NCBI GenBank assembly: GCA_035464115.1
Contig: DATHSN010000127.1
Coordinates: 1-8,710 of the forward strand
Length of the DNA: 8,710 bases
Reading direction: 5' to 3'
Source of the DNA: DATHSN01 sp035464115
GTDB lineage: Bacteria > Actinomycetota > Acidimicrobiia > Acidimicrobiales > SKKL01
The translations under genes and the position numbers were made by a program. Shown here piece by piece: positions 6,734 through 8,710 of this stretch (position 1 is its first letter; each line of letters opens with the position of its first letter). A model generated the notes under the pieces. The model was given only the letters and a program-made list of their open reading frames with translations. It was not told the DNA's origin and did no database searches.

Positions 6734-8019
6734 TGGTCCTCACGCTCCTCGAGCTCGGCGGCGATGCGGGTGCGGATCTGCTCGGCGATGCCGGGGAACG
6801 GCACCTGGGCGATGACCTCGTCGAAGAACCCGGCGACGACCAGGCGCTCGGCCACCCGGGGCGGCACGCCGCGGCTCTCGAGGTAGAAGCGCTGGTCCTC
6901 GTCGATGGGGCCGACGGTGGAGGCGTGCGAGCAGTGCACGTCGTTGTTCTCGATCTGCAGGTTGGGCACCGACTCGGCCCACGCGTCGGGCGACAGCTTG
7001 ATGTTGCGGTTCGTCTGGAACGCGTTGGTGCCCCGGGCGTCGGGACGGACCTGGATGAGCCCGGTGTAGACCGAGCGCGAGCGGCCGCCGACCGCGCCCT
7101 TGAACAGCAGGTTCGACGTGGTGTCGGGGGCGGCGTGGTCCTGGAAGGTGCGGAAGTCGAGGGTCTGGTCGCCCGAGCCGAAGTAGGCGGCGAGCAGGTC
7201 GCCGGTGGCCCCGGGGCCGACCAGGCGGCAGTCGGTGCGCAGCCGGGCGTAGTCGCCCCCGAACGCCGCGGTGTACGAGCGCAAGGTGGCCTGGGCGCCC
7301 ACCGTCGACACCTGCGACGCGATCTGCCAGGTGCGGTCGCCGAGGTCCTGGAGGCCGACGTAGGCCACCCGGGCCGCGGCAGCCACGTCGAGCTCGACGA
7401 TGGGCAGCACCAGGTTCTCGACCCCGTCGGGCGAGGCCTGGATGTCGAGGACCGCCACGTCGGAGTCGGCGCCCGCCTGCACCACGAGGCGCGGCAGCAC
7501 GGCGATGTCGGGGGTCTCGGTCCAGTGCGCGATCACGACCGGGCCCTCGACCGACACCCCGGCGGGCACGCGCACCAGCACCGGGTCGACGCTGAAGGCG
7601 TCGTTGAGCTCGGCGAACACGTCGCCCTCGGCGCCCGCCACCGAGCCGAGCACGTCCTCGGCGCCGGTGGCGTCGGCCAGCCGGCCCACCGCCACGCCCT
7701 TGTCGGCCCAGCGCGCCGCCAGCTCGACGTGCACGACCCGGCCGTCGCGCACCACGACCAGCGCGGCGGGGTCGGGGACCGCGGCGAGCACCGTCGCCAG
7801 GCCGTCGGGCACGCCGGCGGGCACGTCGAGCTCGGCGCCGAAGCGGAACCGGTCGAGGTCGAGGTCGTCGATGCGGCTGTAGCGCCACACCTCCTCGTCG
7901 GTGCTCGGCAGCGCGGCCGACGCGGCCCGCTCGGCGGCGGCCACGCGTCGGGTCCGCAGCCAGTCGGGGCCGGCGAGGGACGCGGCGATGTCGGGGGTGA
8001 TGGCGCTCAGGGTGATCAC
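6730..8019 (-). CDS. sufD: SufD, scaffold subunit of the SufBCD complex
   Basis: A 429-residue protein of the SufB/SufD family (core about 155-400), which forms the beta-helix scaffold with SufB and recruits SufC ATPases. The diagnostic C-terminal block is clear: QIENNDVHCSHASTVGPIDEDQRFYLESRGV (its key residues are C363 and H365). These align with C358 and H360 of E. coli SufD, and the His is implicated in nascent cluster binding. The N-terminal helical part includes the typical DEEVWRYSRID segment (41-51). SufD identity rather than SufB is shown by length, by DVHCSHASTVG in place of SufB's GHEATVSK, and by the separate sufB upstream. The GTG start at 8019 is the only start codon after the upstream stop in this frame that keeps the whole N-terminus; a GGAG lies almost directly against it. 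The gap to the Cys4 gene is 36 nt. Confidence 0.93.
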   Translation of the reverse strand: MITLSAITPDIAASLAGPDWLRTRRVAAAERAASAALPSTDEEVWRYSRIDDLDLDRFRFGAELDVPAGVPDGLATVLAAVPDPAALVVVRDGRVVHVELAARWADKGVAVGRLADATGAEDVLGSVAGAEGDVFAELNDAFSVDPVLVRVPAGVSVEGPVVIAHWTETPDIAVLPRLVVQAGADSDVAVLDIQASPDGVENLVLPIVELDVAAAARVAYVGLQDLGDRTWQIASQVSTVGAQATLRSYTAAFGGDYARLRTDCRLVGPGATGDLLAAYFGSGDQTLDFRTFQDHAAPDTTSNLLFKGAVGGRSRSVYTGLIQVRPDARGTNAFQTNRNIKLSPDAWAESVPNLQIENNDVHCSHASTVGPIDEDQRFYLESRGVPPRVAERLVVAGFFDEVIAQVPFPGIAEQIRTRIAAELEEREDQ

Positions 8020-8055
8020 GCTCCGTGCGAACGAAGGGGAAGGTGGGAGGTGGGC

Positions 8056-8406
8056 TCAGCCACGGTCGCGGCGGAACAGCCGCTTCCACAGGGGCCGGCG
8101 GGCCCGCTCGGCCTCGAGCTCGGCGAGGATCGACGGGCCGGCCGCGTTGACGATGTCCTCGGCCTCGTCGAGGAGCCGGGCGATGCTGTCGTCGTCGCCC
8201 AGGCTGGCCGGGGCGAGGGGCGTGGGCGGGGTGACGAGGGTGCCGTGGCGCCAGTCGACGTCGGCGAGGCGGCGGGTGTACTTCGGGCAGTCGTCGGGGC
8301 ACCGCCACGGCGCTTCGGGTGCGAGGTCGAGATCGCACTTCCGCACCGTGTCACCGGTGGGATAGGTGCGCGACTCGAAGTACTTGCAGTCCTGACGCAT
8401 GGGCAT
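8056..8406 (-). CDS. Small four-cysteine protein between sufB and sufD, function unknown
   Basis: I do not recognise this 116-residue protein. Its N-terminal half has four cysteines, C7, C24, C36 and C40 (QDCKYF, RKCDLD, WRCPDDCPKY), spaced like a metal- or Fe-S-binding Cys4 site. The region between is well patterned (SRTYPTG, LAPEAPWRC), while about 55-75 is Pro/Gly-rich. Residues about 74-104 look alpha-helical and acidic, and the protein ends in a basic tail (RRPLWKRLFRRDRG). There is no signal peptide or membrane helix. The gene lies 27 nt after sufB and 36 nt before sufD, so it belongs to the SUF operon. ATG 8406 is chosen; ATG 8400 two codons later is equally possible. It could be a Fe-S client, a metal-binding assembly helper or a Zn protein. 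The gene call is good; the function is open. Confidence 0.82.
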   Translation of the reverse strand: MPMRQDCKYFESRTYPTGDTVRKCDLDLAPEAPWRCPDDCPKYTRRLADVDWRHGTLVTPPTPLAPASLGDDDSIARLLDEAEDIVNAAGPSILAELEAERARRPLWKRLFRRDRG

Positions 8407-8433
8407 GGCGGCACCCCGGACGACCGGCCGGCA

Positions 8434-8710
8434 TCAGCCGACCGAGCCCTCCATCTGCAGCTCGATGAGCCGGCTCCACTCCACCGCGTACTCCATGGGC
8501 AGGGTGCGGGTGACCGGCTCGATGAAGCCGTTGACGATCATGCCCATGGCCTGTTCCTCGGTGAGCCCCCGTGAGGTCAGGTAGAACAGCTGCTCGTCGG
8601 CGACCTTCGATACGGTCGCCTCGTGGCCGATGACGGCGTCCTGGCTGCCCATCTCCATGTAGGGATAGGTGTCGCTGATCGAGTCCTCGTCGAGGATCAG
8701 GGCATCGCAC
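8434..8710 (-). CDS. sufB: SufB, C-terminal 91 residues (partial at window edge)
   Basis: The reading frame enters from the right edge and gives CDALILDEDS, continues through TYPYMEMGSQDAV and GHEATVSKVADEQLFYL, and ends IELQMEGSVG. This is the conserved C-terminus of SufB, the scaffold subunit on which the Fe-S cluster is thought to be built. The first visible residue is the Cys aligned with C405 of E. coli SufB, the proposed persulfide/cluster-binding site. The Glu of HEATVSK aligns with E434. By the same alignment E. coli SufB has 91 residues from C405 to its end, the same as here. The internal Met at 8658 is not the start. Most of the gene, and any promoter or sufR-type regulator, lies beyond position 8710. 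Confidence 0.95.
   Translation of the reverse strand, partial: CDALILDEDSISDTYPYMEMGSQDAVIGHEATVSKVADEQLFYLTSRGLTEEQAMGMIVNGFIEPVTRTLPMEYAVEWSRLIELQMEGSVG

Noticed and set aside
6925..8574. Long plus-strand open frame (549 codons) across sufD, the Cys4 gene and sufB
   Set aside because: It crosses three well-supported minus-strand genes and their gaps and has biased composition without any domain. It is a GC-driven shadow.
8434..8658. A separate 74-residue gene starting at ATG 8658
   Set aside because: The frame is open to the window edge and the upstream residues (CDALILDEDS, TYPY) match SufB, so the Met is internal to sufB.

Overview
The window is very GC-rich (third codon positions almost all G or C). 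It is packed with short-spaced or overlapping genes, uses GTG starts often, and has at least one start that looks leaderless. Together with the SUF iron-sulfur assembly gene set (a Rieske-type ferredoxin between sufD and sufC, and sufS followed by sufU), this points to a high-GC actinobacterium. Acidimicrobiia would fit, but that placement is inference; no rRNA or other marker gene is present.

Layout. Positions 1-179 hold no convincing gene but three repeat or palindrome structures: a 16-bp palindrome, two tandem 11-bp near-palindromes, and a 20-bp inverted repeat. They lead into a PIN-domain (VapC-like) ribonuclease gene (180-593) with no antitoxin visible. Next come a glyoxalase II-like metallo-beta-lactamase-fold hydrolase (634-1251) and, overlapping its end by 11 nt, a conserved-looking protein of unknown function (1241-1708).

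The core is a SUF locus split into two arms that face each other. The plus arm (1756-4253) is sufC1-sufS-sufU. It is preceded by a perfect 11-bp inverted repeat (1703-1730) and a TAGACT -10 element placed for a leaderless transcript. The minus arm (8710 down to 5326) is sufB (C-terminal 91 residues only), a small four-cysteine protein, sufD, a Rieske ferredoxin, sufC2 and a pterin-4a-carbinolamine dehydratase gene. Its genes are 14-36 nt apart or overlap by 4 nt, so it reads as one operon whose promoter lies outside the window. Between the two arms is a stand-alone EAL-domain c-di-GMP phosphodiesterase (4412-5296, plus strand) with a structured leader.

How it works together. SufS takes sulfur from cysteine, SufU accepts and relays the persulfide, and SufB-SufC-SufD is the ATP-driven scaffold on which the cluster forms. 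The Rieske protein is a likely Fe-S client or electron carrier. The most unusual points are two divergent SufC ATPases in one locus (one lacking a SufC-typical lysine), the Cys4 protein inserted between sufB and sufD, and the CIRCE-like palindrome at the sufC1 promoter. No sufR-type regulator or sufT is visible in the window.
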